DNA of 64,000 bases from Azolla caroliniana (taxonomy: Eukaryota; Polypodiophyta). Of the stretch, positions 1 through 10,937 are shown piece after piece. A program made the translations under genes and the position numbers. The DNA lies in NCBI GenBank assembly GCA_043228905.1, contig JBHGNT010000017.1:9982001-10046000 (forward strand), in the 5' to 3' direction. The first letter of the stretch is position 1. Each line of letters opens with the position of its first letter. Under the pieces are notes generated by a model that saw only the letters and a list, made by a program, of their open reading frames with translations, had not been told where the DNA came from and did not search any database.

Positions 1-622
1 AAGTATTCACTTCGTGTGAACAATCCTCTTCTACATGGAGAGTAGAATACCTATTTTGTAAGGGGGGAAATTCCTTTAACTTATTAATTGACACAGGATG
101 AGGCTTGTCATGAGATACATGTGAAGATGTCTTCTTATGCCCTACCTCAGTCCAACCATCAGATCTATCCTTATACAAAACTATAGTTGTATTGGGTACA
201 TGCTCGTCCGTATCTTTATTAAATTTTGGGCAATTTTTTGCCAAATGGCCAAATCCAAAACAACGAAAACATAGATTTGGCAAAAACCCCTACACAAGAT
301 TTTCTGAGAATAAGATTCCTGCCTTGAGGCAAGTAAATTGGGTACCAAGATATTTGAGGGAAAAACTGTAGACTTAGAAATCAAAAGTTTTGTAGATGCA
401 GCTCCTATATACCTATCTTCGATCTAACGAGGCTTATCATAAGTTTCCAAGATCGTACAATAGTGATGGCAATTACATGCACAAAAGGCACCCATTCTTT
501 ACACAACTTGGGAAACACCACCACACATGTATGATATGAATCTAAATCATGAAGTACCTAATTTGCAGAGAAGTTGTGAATCCACTTCAATGTGGAAGAA
601 AACCCATCTTCCCTTGACTGCC
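1..622 (-). pseudogene. DUF4283/zinc-knuckle ORF, 3' part (split by a retrotransposon)
   Basis: Read on the minus strand this is the downstream half of a LINE-ORF1-like protein. A CCHC zinc knuckle (C-F-R-C-F-G-F-G-H-L-A-K-N-C) lies at about 215-275, followed by a hydrophilic tail with a G-W-T-E-V motif typical of DUF4283/zf-CCHC_4 proteins. The upstream half is at 14857-15488. If the inserted element and one copy of the 5-bp TSD are left out, the DUF4283 core (LLLERKEV, then AVKGRWVFF) reads in frame across the join. Several frameshifts and stops show the ORF is dead. The protein family binds nucleic acid in plant non-LTR elements and related host copies; whether this was a LINE or a stand-alone gene is not visible because the 3' end lies outside the window. 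Confidence 0.7.
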
Positions 623-627
623 ACTGC

Positions 628-705
628 TATCATGATATGGCAAGACTTGAACCCATGACCTTATGTTATATAGGTCGAGCTCTTGACCATTACACTATCT
701 ATTGT
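628..705 (-). other. tRNA-like module inside gypsy-1 5' LTR (antisense)
   Basis: On the minus strand there is an A-box-like GATAGTGTAATGGTCAAGAG and a B-box-like GGTTCAAGTCT about 45 bp apart, followed by a short stem. The layout is that of a tRNA or tRNA-derived SINE head. It is not a complete foldable tRNA by eye. Confidence 0.45.
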
Positions 706-1047
706 AACACAATATTATTTTTATATAAGTTTTACTATAGAAGATTAATGTATATTCCAGATTTCTCTGGAACATTCTAGAAGCTTCAGGACTACTCCTG
801 AGAACACTATAAAAGGAGGCACAAGGCATTATTTCGAACCAAATTGGTTCAACGCCAGTCTTAAGCCTCATAGCTATTTTGTATTTACTCTTCACATAAT
901 ATATCATCTGTTATCATCTCTCTCTCTCTCTCTCTCTCCTTCTCTCTCTTCCTCTCTCGTGAGTCTTACGCAGTCAGTCCTCTTAGTACTAATAGTACTT
1001 CCCCTCTCTAGTATTGATTCTCTCTCTGTTTAGTACTATTCCTGATA
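628..1047 (+). repeat. 5' LTR of gypsy-1
   Basis: It matches 5819-6210 plus 14808-14856 throughout, including the segment with ACTATAAAAGGAGGCACAAG (TATA box near 808) and a CT microsatellite (about 921-948). The first ~75 bp are an antisense tRNA-like module. The copy ends CCTGATA where the partner ends CCTAACA. Confidence 0.88.
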
Positions 1048-1118
1048 GTTTGAACCAATTTTCTCCCTCTGGTCTTCTTTTCAGTTTCCCTCATCCTCTT
1101 ACCCCTTTTTCCAATACT

Positions 1119-2230
1119 ATGGCTACTATTAGTGCCCAAGAATATCAATCTGTTTTTGTCGAGTTTCAGGATCTAAAAGAAAATTTCGCTGCATTAGAAC
1201 AAGAAAACCAATGATTGTTAGGGGATCTTCAACAAATTGCTTAAGAAAAACGGCAAACGCAGCAACAACATGGGGAGTTAGCGTTAAGTGTGCAACAACT
1301 CGAAGCAACCATCGTAGCATTGCAACAATAGGGATCAAGTCCCCACGGACTTCATAAAGAGCCCAAGATTGGACTTCCTGTGAAATTCAATGGAACACAA
1401 TCACAATTTAGAGGATTCCTTAATTAGGTACGTTTAGTCATTCAGATGCATCCTTCCTGATACCCCACTAATGCGTCCCAAGTAGGCTTAATAGGCACGT
1501 TGCTCAGCGGCTCAGCCTTGGCATGGTTCGCTCCGCTTTAAGAAAAACGATCTCCCTTGTTTAATAACTTTGAAGACTTTATTAGCGAGTTTAAAGCCTA
1601 CTTTGGAGATACCGACAACATTAGGACGGCGATCAACAAGATCCGACAATTGCGTCAAGGCGATCGTCCAGCCTCTGCCTACGCAGCAGATTTCCATATA
1701 CTCGCCTTAGATATCCCCTAGGATGATCAAGCACTAATGGAGTAGTTTCTCTATGGCCTACGAAACAACGTCAAAGATTTACTTTTAACCTTCCCCAAAG
1801 AACCAAAATCTCTTACAGAGGCAATTAGTCGAGCAGTTAGATGCGACAACCACCTTTTTGAACGACGTTCGGAACGACAATTTCAAATACCACGGACTAG
1901 GCCAGAGCCCACATACGCCTCAGTCGCAGCTAAACCATTTGCACGAGATGTATCTCAGGCAAATACGCCGACACCGATGGAAATCGACACCATGCGTCGA
2001 TGTGGCCCGTTATCGGAAGAAGAAAAGCAATGTCGACGTGCAAATCGATTATGTCTTTATTGCGGTGGACCAGGGCATATCGCAATCAATTGTCCCCATA
2101 AGCCAAGAAGACAGGTAAATCAAATCATAGCTTGTACTAAACCCGAGTCAATTCTCATAGGAGTGTTGATAGTATTAATAGTACTGATAGCCCAAGTATC
2201 TCAAACAAATTTGAAATCCTTAGTCAATTA
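1119..2230 (+). pseudogene. gypsy-1 gag (capsid/nucleocapsid), decayed
   Basis: An ATG at 1119 opens a gag reading frame that soon meets stops (TGA at 1212, others after). Later segments keep the plant Retrotrans_gag pattern, and a CCHC zinc knuckle is plain at 2052-2093 (C-L-Y-C-G-G-P-G-H-I-A-I-N-C), the RNA-binding nucleocapsid motif. Capsid-like text precedes the knuckle in changing frames. Gag normally packages the element RNA into virus-like particles in the cytoplasm; this copy cannot make a full protein. Confidence 0.75.
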
Positions 2231-2277
2231 GAGGAAGAGTTAAATGACTAAGTCCAGCCAAAATAGGAGTCGTTTGG

Positions 2278-5200
2278 TTGGACAGCCCTAGATCTGTGCA
2301 GCCCATTAGTGGTTCCATTCCCTCTAAGCAAGTTAGCAATGTGTTCTTAGCCCAACTCATGGTTAGTACTAAAAGTACCCCTCCAGTACACGTCTTAGCA
2401 CTTTTAGATTCTGGGGCCAATTCCTGTTTCATGGATTGGAATTTTGCCCAAGCTTCTCAGATATCCTTAAGAAAACTTCCTTGCCCCTCATCTGTAGTAG
2501 TCATTGATGGTCGTCCCATTGCTTCTGGGAATATCGTAGAAGAGTGAGAACCCATTCAGGTTGTCCTAGATAGCTTGGTGTGTGTGGTATCATTTAATAT
2601 AATTAGTAGTCCAGAGCATCCCATTGTCCTGGGATTACCTTGGTTTGAATTACATAATCCAGACATAGATTGGAGAACAAGAGAAGTCCGGTATCGACAA
2701 CCCCGAGAATTTACTCATCGAGTTTCGAGCATTTTGCTTCATCAATTATGCAAAGAAGGACGCAAAGAGTCAATGTTTCTATTTGCAATATCAGTACATC
2801 CTTCCAGCACTATTAAGAAGGAATCCTTAGTTCAACTTCCTGCGAAATATCATCCTTATGCCGATGTATTTGACAAGGTAAAAGCCGGTATTCTTCCCCA
2901 TCATCGTCCCTATGATTGTCCCATCGATTTACAACCATGAAAAGAGCCACCGTGGGGACCGATTTACAACTTGTCACCAACAGAGTTGGATGTCCTTCGT
3001 GCCTACATAGAGGAGAATCTGGCTAGTGGGTTTATTCGTCATTCGAAATCTCCGGCCGGTGCACCCATTTTCTTTGTCAAGAAGAAAGATGGATCTCTTC
3101 ATCTTGTCATTGATTACCGCGGCTTGAATAAGGTCACCATCAGGAATAGGTATGCACTTCCTCTTATATCAAGTCTTTTAGAACGTGTAAATGGTGCCAA
3201 GTTTTTTACCAAAATCGACTTATGAGGAGCATATAACCTCGTGCGGATCCAACCGGGAGACGAATGGAAGACCACTTTTCTCACCCGATATGGGCACTTC
3301 AAGTATCTACCGTTATGTTGTTCGGTCTAACCAATGCCCCCGCAGTCTTCCAATACATGGTAAATGATATATTCAAATACCTCTTGGATATTTGTTTGAT
3401 CATCTATCTGGATGATCTATTGATTTATTCGAAGACCCAGGAAGAGCATGATTCTCATGTACTATTAGTACTAAAACGACTTCGAGAGCATCGTCTTTAT
3501 GCCAAACTAGAAAAATGTAGCTTTGACTGCAAGCAAGTGGAATTTCTAGGCTACGTCATCTCCTCAAAAGGCATCTCCATGGATCTAGCTAAAGTCAAAA
3601 CTATGTTAAGAGTGGCAAACTCCACGTTCGTTATGAGATGTGCAATGTTTCCTAGGCTTCGCTAACTTCTACCGCAAGTTTATACAAGATTATTAGAAGA
3701 TTATTTTGCCTCTCATACAGCTTACCAAGAAGGGACGATCATTTCTTTGGTCCAATGAAGCGGACATGGTTTTTATACATCTTAAGAAAGCCTTTACATC
3801 AACTCCTATTCTAGTTCATGTGGATACAAACAAACCATTCATCATGGAGGCCGATGCATCAAATTTCACCCTCAGGAGCATCCTTTCAAAACAAGGAGAT
3901 AAAGTAGAGTTACATCTTGTGCCTTTCCACTCGCGCAAAGTTGATGCAGTGGAAATCAACTATGAGATACATGACAAGGAGTTAGAAGCCATCGTGGATT
4001 CGTTTGTGCAATGGCGGCACTTCTTAAAGGGCTCTCCTCATCAAGTCATCATCTTCAGTGATCACAAAAATCTTGCTTATTTCCCGAACGTTCACGTACT
4101 AAATCGACGGCAAGCTCGATGAGCCCAATTCGTCACGTGTTTTGACTTCAAAATCACATATTGGTCGAGGAAGCAACAAGGAAAAGCAGATGCACTATCG
4201 CGACGCTCATATCTTGCACCTCGTCTTGGTGATCTAGCATTTGATAATCAAAAGCAAGTAATCTTGGGACCAACACGTTTGCTCACAACACGGATTTTTC
4301 ACACTCCGCTAGATTCCCGGAATATCGATGCCATACATGCCAATTTGAAGACGAACAGTTTTGCTCAAGCCATTCTAGCACAAATAGATGCCTCTCGGGC
4401 ATCCTATTCCCAGTCTCAACAACCAGGTATGGACTACCAAAATTCGAATATCATGATGGTTTATTATTCTTTAAAAAGCTCGTGTATGTTCCCGATTGCT
4501 CATGTCGCCTTCAACTCGTCCAAAATTGTCACGACACCCATACATTTGGACATTTCATTAGTACTAAGACGTTGGATCTAGTCCAACGATCTATTTGGTG
4601 GCCCCATATGCAACATTTTGTCGATGACTACGTTCGTACCTGTGATGCTTGTTGCTGAGCAAAGATGCCACGACATTATCCATATGGCTTGTTGGAATCC
4701 TTACCAATTCCAAGTAAGCCGTGGCAATCCATTTGTCTTGATTTTATCACAGATCTTCCAATCTCCAAGGGCTTGTATGCTATCTTAACCATCGTTGACC
4801 GATATACTAAGATGGCACATTTTGTGCCTTGTACTAAGGCCATCACTAGTGAGGAAACCGCCGCCCTTGTCATGTGTGAGGTTTTCCGGCATCATGGCCT
4901 CCTAGACAATATCATCAATGACCGAGGACTTCAATTCTTCTCCAAATTTTGGAAGCATCTCTTCAAGATGCTCAAGGTCTCTTGCAACCTCTCCTGCGGC
5001 TATCATCCCCAAACTGATGGCCAAGCAGAACGAAAAAACCAAACGTTGGAACAATATCTTCGGTGTTTTCTGAGTTATCAATAGGACGATTGAGTTGATA
5101 TTCTCCACTTTGCTGAGTTTGCTTATAATAACGCTATTCACTCCTCCACTCGGGTCTCCCCATTTTTCGCTTATACCATTCTCATCCTCGTTGGTATGTG

Positions 5201-5800
5201 ATCGACACTCTGGAGCTACCTACCAATCCTCGTGCCGAGGATCATTTGGAGAGTCTACGCAAGATTCAAACGCATCTATCTACTCATCTTCGCCATGCTA
5301 AACACACACAGAAGACTTATGCAGATCTTCATCGGCTTCCCTCCTCTTTTGCCATCGGAGATCGAGTATGGCTCTTACGTCATCACATCAAGACTACTCG
5401 ACCATGCGACAAATTGTATTATCGACAACTCGGTCCATTCCGTATTACCTGCAAGATTAATGGTGTCACGTTCCATCTTTATCTTCCTCCGCACCTTCAG
5501 ATACATCTAGTCTTCCATAGTTCTCTTCTCGAACCTTATCAAGCCAAACTATTCTCGATCGTGTTACACCCCCGCTTTAGTTGGACGTCGGCCTGGAGTA
5601 TGAAGTTGTTTTCGTCCTCGACTACAAGTTTGTTCGCAACAAACATTATTATTTGTTCGATTGGCTCGGCTATAGTCCGAGCGAACATACTTGGGAACCT
5701 GTCGAGCATGTCGCCAATTCTTAGGATCTTCTTGTTGATTTCCACTGACAGTATCCGGACAAACCTGGTCCCCAATCAGCATTGACTCGTAACACTCGTC
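2278..5800 (+). pseudogene. gypsy-1 pol: protease, RT, RNase H, integrase, chromodomain (decayed)
   Basis: Domains follow the Ty3/gypsy order. The aspartic protease has L-D-S-G-A-N near 2404. RT has the K-K-D-G-S and D-Y-R-G-L-N blocks near 3090-3130 and the catalytic Y-L-D-D at 3405-3416. RNase H spans about 3830-4200 (D-K-E-L-E-A, F-S-D-H-K, K-A-D-A-L-S-R). Integrase starts with an HHCC zinc finger near 4545-4660, then the core to about 5040 ending H-P-Q-T-D-G-Q-A-E-R. A chromodomain lies at about 5590-5730 (YLFDWLGYSPSEHTWEPVE). Stops or frameshifts occur near 2545, 2938, 3223, 3320, 3662, 4120 and 5082. The chromodomain in living relatives steers integration toward particular chromatin. 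Confidence 0.88.
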
Positions 5801-5804
5801 GTTT

Positions 5805-5818
5805 TAAAGGGGGGATAG
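5805..5818 (+). other. Polypurine tract of gypsy-1
   Basis: TAAAGGGGGGATAG lies directly before the TG of the 3' LTR at 5819, the expected primer site for plus-strand DNA synthesis. Confidence 0.75.
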
Positions 5819-6109
5819 TGTCATGATATGGCAAAACTCGAACCGATGACCTTAAGTTATATGGGTTGAGCTCCTGACCATTACACTATCTATTGTAATA
5901 CGTCAGATATTATTTTCATTTATGTTTTACTATAGAAGATTAATGTATATTCCATATTTCTCTGGAACATTCTAGAAGCTTCAGGACTACTCCTGAGAAC
6001 ACTATAAAAGGAGGCACAAGGTATTATTTCAACCAAATTGGTTCAACGCCAGTCTTAAGCCTCATAGCTATTTTGTATTTACTCTTCACATAATATATCA
6101 TATGTTATC

Positions 6110-6164
<55 letters not shown>

Positions 6165-6210
6165 TCTCTCGTGAGTCTTACACAGTCAGTCCTCTTAGTA
6201 CTAATAGTAA
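5819..6210 (+). repeat. 3' LTR of gypsy-1, left part
   Basis: It starts TGTCATGATATGG and aligns with 628-1047. It is broken at 6210 by the copia element and resumes at 14808. The CT microsatellite here is longer (about 6112-6161). The same antisense tRNA-like module occupies 5819-5895, with a better B box (GGTTCGAGTTT). Confidence 0.88.
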
Positions 6211-6601
6211 TGTGAAATGTAACGTGTGGAAGCTATACGAAACACATAATATTGACAGAGAAAAACATGTTGACAGGAGAGCTTAAGACACAATGTACGC
6301 GGGAGAGATAGAGAGGGAATGAACACACAGAAAAACTAAATTCAAAATAATGTGTAAAACTTTGTACATAGGATGTGCTCAGGGAGCACTTTTATACAAA
6401 GTCCATACGGACTGACAGAAGTACTGACACGTACTTCAATGCTCATAATTGAGCTCCTACACTAACTCCCAAATATATTCCCTTGTGGAATATCTATTCA
6501 ACGGCCTCCCGGTTTCCGCACCGATCTGGCCTCTTGTTGCGCACCGGTTTATGCACCGGTTTACGCACCAATTCGGACAATGTCGAGCTTGTAACTCAAC
6601 A
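6211..6601 (-). repeat. 3' LTR of copia-1
   Basis: Reads TGTGAAATGTAACG to GTAACTCAACA on the plus strand and matches 14460-14802. It is ~48 bp longer because of extra CACCGGTTTAYGCACC text near 6540-6580. Confidence 0.9.
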
Positions 6602-6823
6602 CTCCCCCTCAAGCTCAACTTGAGGCTCCTTTGGTCCTATGCTCCAGTTTCTCTTGACTTTACGCCTCGCTCGCGCTCCTCGACTCGTTAGATTCCGTGC
6701 GCCCCGACCCTTACGGTCGGCTTGTCTACTCCTGCGGCCTTTTCCAGCTCCCTTGCTGTCACTGTGTTGGCACCTCTTTTGCTGCCCCTACTTCCGCTTG
6801 GCCTTCAGTTGATTCAGTGTCTC

Positions 6824-7039
6824 TTAATCAAACATCCGAGCTGAATCGGTTGTTTCTAGTTCGTCTCCACTTTTGTCCGAATTGGTTGTCTCCAATTCGT
6901 CCTCAATTTTGGCCTTCTCGCCCTTGTTGGCTTCATCTCCCCCATGTTTGGCTGGCTTCGGCTCTTTCTTTCGGTTGCTGCCCTCTCGTTCGCTTCTGAA
7001 CTCTTCAGCGGATCCGCCTTTGGCTTCTTCAGTTGACAT
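6824..7039 (-). pseudogene. Charged 3' extension ORF of copia-1, after RNase H
   Basis: This 71-codon minus-strand frame is rich in Lys, Glu, Asp and Ser, and ends E-T-T-D-S-A-R-M-F-D. It lies between the RNase H region and the terminal purine tract and has a clear homologue at 44509-44874 in the second family A copy (same K-P-x-x-H-G, D-E-L-E-T and R-M-F-D blocks). A 12-mer cttgagggggag (minus strand) bounds it on both sides (7111-7122 and 6602-6613). No known domain was recognised. It could be a disordered pol tail or a small separate accessory protein. Confidence 0.45.
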
Positions 7040-7073
7040 TAAATCGAATTCGTCATTGGATTTGGTGTCTCAG

Positions 7074-7844
7074 TCACTTCCACTCCTTTCCATGGTCTTG
7101 CGGGACTTTTCTCCCCCTCAAGTTCGACACATCGAGGCGCCGCAAACCAAGCGCACCCGAGAATTGCCGCAACTTGTCCAGACCAAGGGGCTTGGTGAAA
7201 ATGTCGGCGTGTTGCCGATCTATCAAAACATACTGAAGTTCAACTTCACCAAAGAGGACACGCTTGCGGACAAAGTGGTAGTGCACCTCAATGTGCTTAT
7301 TCTGGGCGTGGAAGACGGGTTTCTTCGCAAGTTGGATGTTGTTGAGGTTGTCGTAGTAGATCATCGTCGAATCGGAGACCTCCACCTACAGATCCTTAAG
7401 TAGCCGCTTCAGCCATATGGCTTCGCATGTTGCGATAGCCGCTCCTTGATACTCACCCAAGGGAGAACGCGAATCCGGATGTGGATCGGCGATCCCCGGT
7501 GTTTACGGCCCAGTCGGCATCCGTATAGGCGACTAGTTGCGTGACAGTACCAGTCCGATATAGTGGCCCCCAGTCCTTAGTGCCACTGACGTACCTGAGT
7601 ACGCGTTGCACGCACTGAAGGTGCTCCTCAGTTGGTCATGCCATGAACTGACTAATCAAGCCGACTAGGTAATTGCAGTCCGGTCGGGTGATAGTCAAGT
7701 ATATGAGGCTTCCGACAATCTGTCAAAACCTTTTCGGGTCACAGACCTTTCCGGAGTCGGGGTGAAGCTTCACGGTTCTGTCGAGAGGAGTCGAAATGGA
7801 CTTACAGTCCGCCATCCTGAACTTATAGAGCATACTCAGCACGT
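7074..7844 (-). pseudogene. copia-1 pol, 3' part (RT end and RNase H)
   Basis: RNase H text is clear: Y-Y-D-N-L-N-N-I-Q-L-A, T-K-H-I-E-V-H-Y-like and D-I-F-T-K-P-L-G near the end, the usual close of plant copia pol. The upstream part (7465-7844) encodes the R-P-D-L and Y-T-D-A-D-W region with frame breaks. It continues at 10938 after element X. The segment 7465-7844 is also present as a second copy at 9976-10355. Confidence 0.8.
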
Positions 7845-8476
7845 TGTCGTGAAGATTCACGCGTGCGTGTGCTACTCGAGCGACCACTAGGGTCTTGAAA
7901 TGGGGAGGACATTCGCGGAATTATCGAAGAGATGACGATCAATGTAAGATTAGATGAAATTTGTTCACTTGAGAAGAAGAAAGATTGTACACTTGAGAAG
8001 TAGAAAAATATGAAGAAGAGGAATATAATTATATTGATGATGGTGGTGTTGGTGATATCACATATTGAGCCCCCCTTTACACAAGCTCCACTAGGGTTTT
8101 TATAGCTCTCTTCATGCACAAAACCATGGGTTTAGAACCATGGTTTTGGGGACACGGTTTTGCTTATGACATACACAATCCATGGGTTTAGAACCATGGT
8201 TTTGTGCACATGGTTTTCTATGGCTGTTTCGTCTATAATTCGTATATGAAAAGGAAATACATAAAATCTACACTATATGATAGTTGTTCTAGTGGTAAGG
8301 CAAACATCTTTTATCTTAGAGGTGCAAGGTTCAAACCTTGCTTGCACCCCTCTGTATGAACTCAGCTAAGTGCCACTAGACCTTGGGCTTATTTGCTAAG
8401 TGCATGTGCAATGTTGCATATCCTTGGTTTATTTGTCTCACTCGGTTTCACACTGTAGCTAAAAAATGTCACGACA
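7845..8476 (-). repeat. 3' LTR of element X
   Basis: Matches 10356-10933. It is longer because of an internal duplication around CCATGGGTTTAGAACCATGG (8122-8212). The same palindrome-like unit occurs once in the other LTR. Confidence 0.8.
8280..8350 (+). other. tRNA-like module in X LTR (antisense to X)
   Basis: TAGTTGTTCTAGTGGTAAGG looks like an A box and GGTTCAAACC a B box; the latter sits in a perfect T-arm-like stem (GCAAGGTTCAAACCTTGC). A second copy is at 10739-10809. In both, the tRNA sense strand is opposite to the element's coding strand. Confidence 0.5.
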
Positions 8477-8794
8477 TCCAGCCCCACCAAACCCGCACAT
8501 CCTCCGGTATGTGTCGAGAAAGGTGAAGAGGTGAGATCTTTGGCAACGGTGATCAACCGAGTTCTTCCGCATGCTTGTCAACCTCGTCTGACTTCTTCTT
8601 CCACTTCGAGTATGCCCAATCTTTCCAACCAAACCACTGTAGCCACCCGATCCACCATATGTGGTGCTCACACCTTCTTCCCCGATCGGTTGTAGTAGAT
8701 CTACCAACCGATGTCATCGATCCAACCGCTCTTCCTTCGTCCACCGCGCGTGTCCTTCGATTGGACTCCTGGCCACTCCTCGCACTCACTGTTT

Positions 8795-9975
8795 TCAACT
8801 AGGTGTTGTGGATCGTTCGTGTCGATCTCTGATTAGGTCGAGTTTGCCTTTGTCCGGATCGGTCTCCGCCAATCTCTTCTCGGCTCGGTTGGCCTTCATC
8901 TGCATTCGCATTTCGCCGAGTCGGGCTCGATCGATTGATTCCGGCCGGGTCTCACATTGGCACACGGGCGCAACCGCCGAAGTCTCTGGAACAAGTATGG
9001 AGAAAGTCTCGATATGGCTATCCGCTGTCAACTCGTCCATAGCCACCTCCGACTCGATGTCGTTTGCCATGGCTACCTCCTCAATCACGTCGGACTCAAA
9101 CACTTTATCTCCCTCGATCACGCAAGCTTTTCTCATGCTTACACCTTCATCACCCAATGTTTCATACACAATGTGTGTTCCGAAACATTTATCCTCCCTC
9201 GAAGTGGCGTTCGCCGTCCTCGAGTCATCGGCCTCCTCCTTGGCGATCATTTCTTCGTAAGACAAGAAGGTGACTTGTTTCGCACCTTCTCTCTCGGTAC
9301 CGTCATACCAAACCTGAGCCTTTGTATCAACCACTTCATTAACCTGCATTTGTTGGGAGGTCTATTCTTCCTCGATCACCATTCGCCTCGGTTTTGTATC
9401 CCTTGTAAGCTTCATTTCTTTTGTTGGTGGCACGTTGCTCCATCTCGTCCCTCTTCGATCGTCCCTCATGGGCCGTCTTGTTGTCGTCGATATTCTCGCT
9501 CGCCTCTTATCGTGTAGACGGCATACACTTTCCACTTTGCTCCAATCCTCAATGAGGCCATTTGCACCATCATCTTCTTCGAGTTTGAGGCCGATAGCCA
9601 TCCTTCCCATTCGATCGATTGACTTCACGAACATAAGGACCTTATCGACCCCCACCAATCTTTGTTCCCGCTCCGAGAGTTGAGAAAAACGATGCTTGAA
9701 GTCTACGAATGCTTGTGTCGCGCCTTGGTGGGCTTCGCCGATGTCACCCATCGGTCAAAGTTGTGTTGATCTCGTCCCTTCAGTCTCTCATAGCCATATT
9801 CCTCCAATAGAGCCTTCTCGAAAGTCACCCACGAATCATGAGCTTCTAGAAGCTCTTTTACATCTTTGAAGATCGGTTGAGACACCACCCGACAAAAGTA
9901 CTCTAGCCTCATAGCTTCGTCCACACCTCTTGAATCCATCTCCACATTGTAGATTTTTAGAAAACTTTGGAGTTT
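8795..9975 (-). pseudogene. Element X gag-like protein
   Basis: Minus-strand frames at 9976-9770, 9751-9362 and 9349-8795 make up one gag-like protein with frame changes. The N-terminal part (F-L-K-I-Y-N-V-E-M, then W-V-T-F-E-K-A-L-L-E-E-Y-G) is like retrotransposon gag capsid domains. A helical stretch follows (R-F-S-Q-L-S-E-R-E-Q-R-L-V-G-V-D-K-V) and then an acidic, Glu-rich C-terminal half. No zinc knuckle was seen. Its first codons are fused in frame to a copia RNase H fragment, which is a rearrangement product. Family assignment beyond 'gag-like' is uncertain. Confidence 0.55.
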
Positions 9976-10355
9976 GAACGCGAATCCGGATGTGGATCGG
10001 CGATCCCCGGCGTTTCCGGTCCAATTGGCATCCGTATAGGCGACTAGTTGCATGACAGTACCGGTCCGATATAGTGGCCCCCGGTCCTTAGTGCCACTGA
10101 CGTACCTGAGTACGTGTTGCACGCACTGAAGGTGCTCCTCAATTGGCCGTGCCATGAACAGACTAATCAAGCCGACTAGGTAATTGCGGTCCGGTCAGGT
10201 GATAGTCAAGTATATGAGGCTTCTGACAATCTGTCGAAACCTTTTCGGGTGACAGACCTTTCCGGAGTCGGGGTGAAGCTTCACGGTTCTGTCGAGAGGA
10301 GTCGAAATGGACTTACAATCCATCATCCTGAACTTGAAGAGCATACTCAGCACGT
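9976..10355 (-). repeat. Duplicate of copia-1 pol segment 7465-7844
   Basis: About 95% identical by eye to 7465-7844, and it joins the X LTR at exactly the same base (cacgt followed by TGTCG). It therefore duplicates the copia/LTR junction, not just copia sequence. Confidence 0.85.
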
Positions 10356-10933
10356 TGTCGCAAAGATTCACGCGTGCGTGTGCTACTCGAGCGACCACCG
10401 GGGTCTTGGACTGGGGAGGACGTTCGCCGAATTATTGAAGAGATGACGATCAATGTAAGATTAGATGAAATTTGTTCACTTGAGAAGAAGAAAGATTGTA
10501 CACTTGAGAAGTAGAAAAATATGAAGAAGATAAAGACGAATATAATTATATTGATGATGGTGTTGTTGGTGATATCACATATTGAGCTCCCCTTTACACA
10601 AGCTCCACTAGGGTTTTTATAGCTCTCTTCATGCACAAAACCATGGGTTTAGAACCATGGTTTTGTGCACATGGTTTTCTATGGATGTTTTGTCTATAAT
10701 TCGTATATGAAAAGAAAATACATAAAATCTACACTATATGATAGTTGTCCTAGTGGTAAGGCAAATATCTTGTATCTTAGAGGTGCAAGGTTCAAACCTT
10801 GCTTGCACCCCTATTTATGAACTCAAGTGCCACTAGGCCTTAGGCTTATTTGCTAAGTGCATGTGCAATGTTGCACATCCTTGGTTTATTCGTCTCACTT
10901 GATTTCACACCGTAGCCGAAAATCGTCACGACA
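10356..10933 (-). repeat. 5' LTR of element X
   Basis: TGTCGCAAAGATTCACG to AATCGTCACGACA on the plus strand. It is followed by the target 4-mer acgt and then uninterrupted copia-1 RT. Confidence 0.85.
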
Positions 10934-10937
10934 ACGT

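Larger units (their letters stand above)
7845..10933 (-). mobile_element. LTR element X, rearranged, nested in copia-1
   Basis: Two LTR copies (7845-8476 and 10356-10933) have near-perfect inverted termini TGTCGTGA/TCACGACA and share a TATA box (CTATAAAAACCC on the minus strand). Host 4-mers acgt lie at 7841-7844 and 10934-10937. The ~1.5-kb interior (8477-9975) holds only a gag-like ORF on the minus strand. Between this and the 5' LTR lies a 380-bp duplicate of the flanking copia pol, so the 5' interior has been replaced. No RT or integrase is present: the copy was non-autonomous or deleted. Confidence 0.75.

Noticed and set aside
8661-9517. Plus-strand ORFs of 186-199 codons in element X
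   Set aside because: The opposite strand carries gag-like domain text; these are its antisense shadows.
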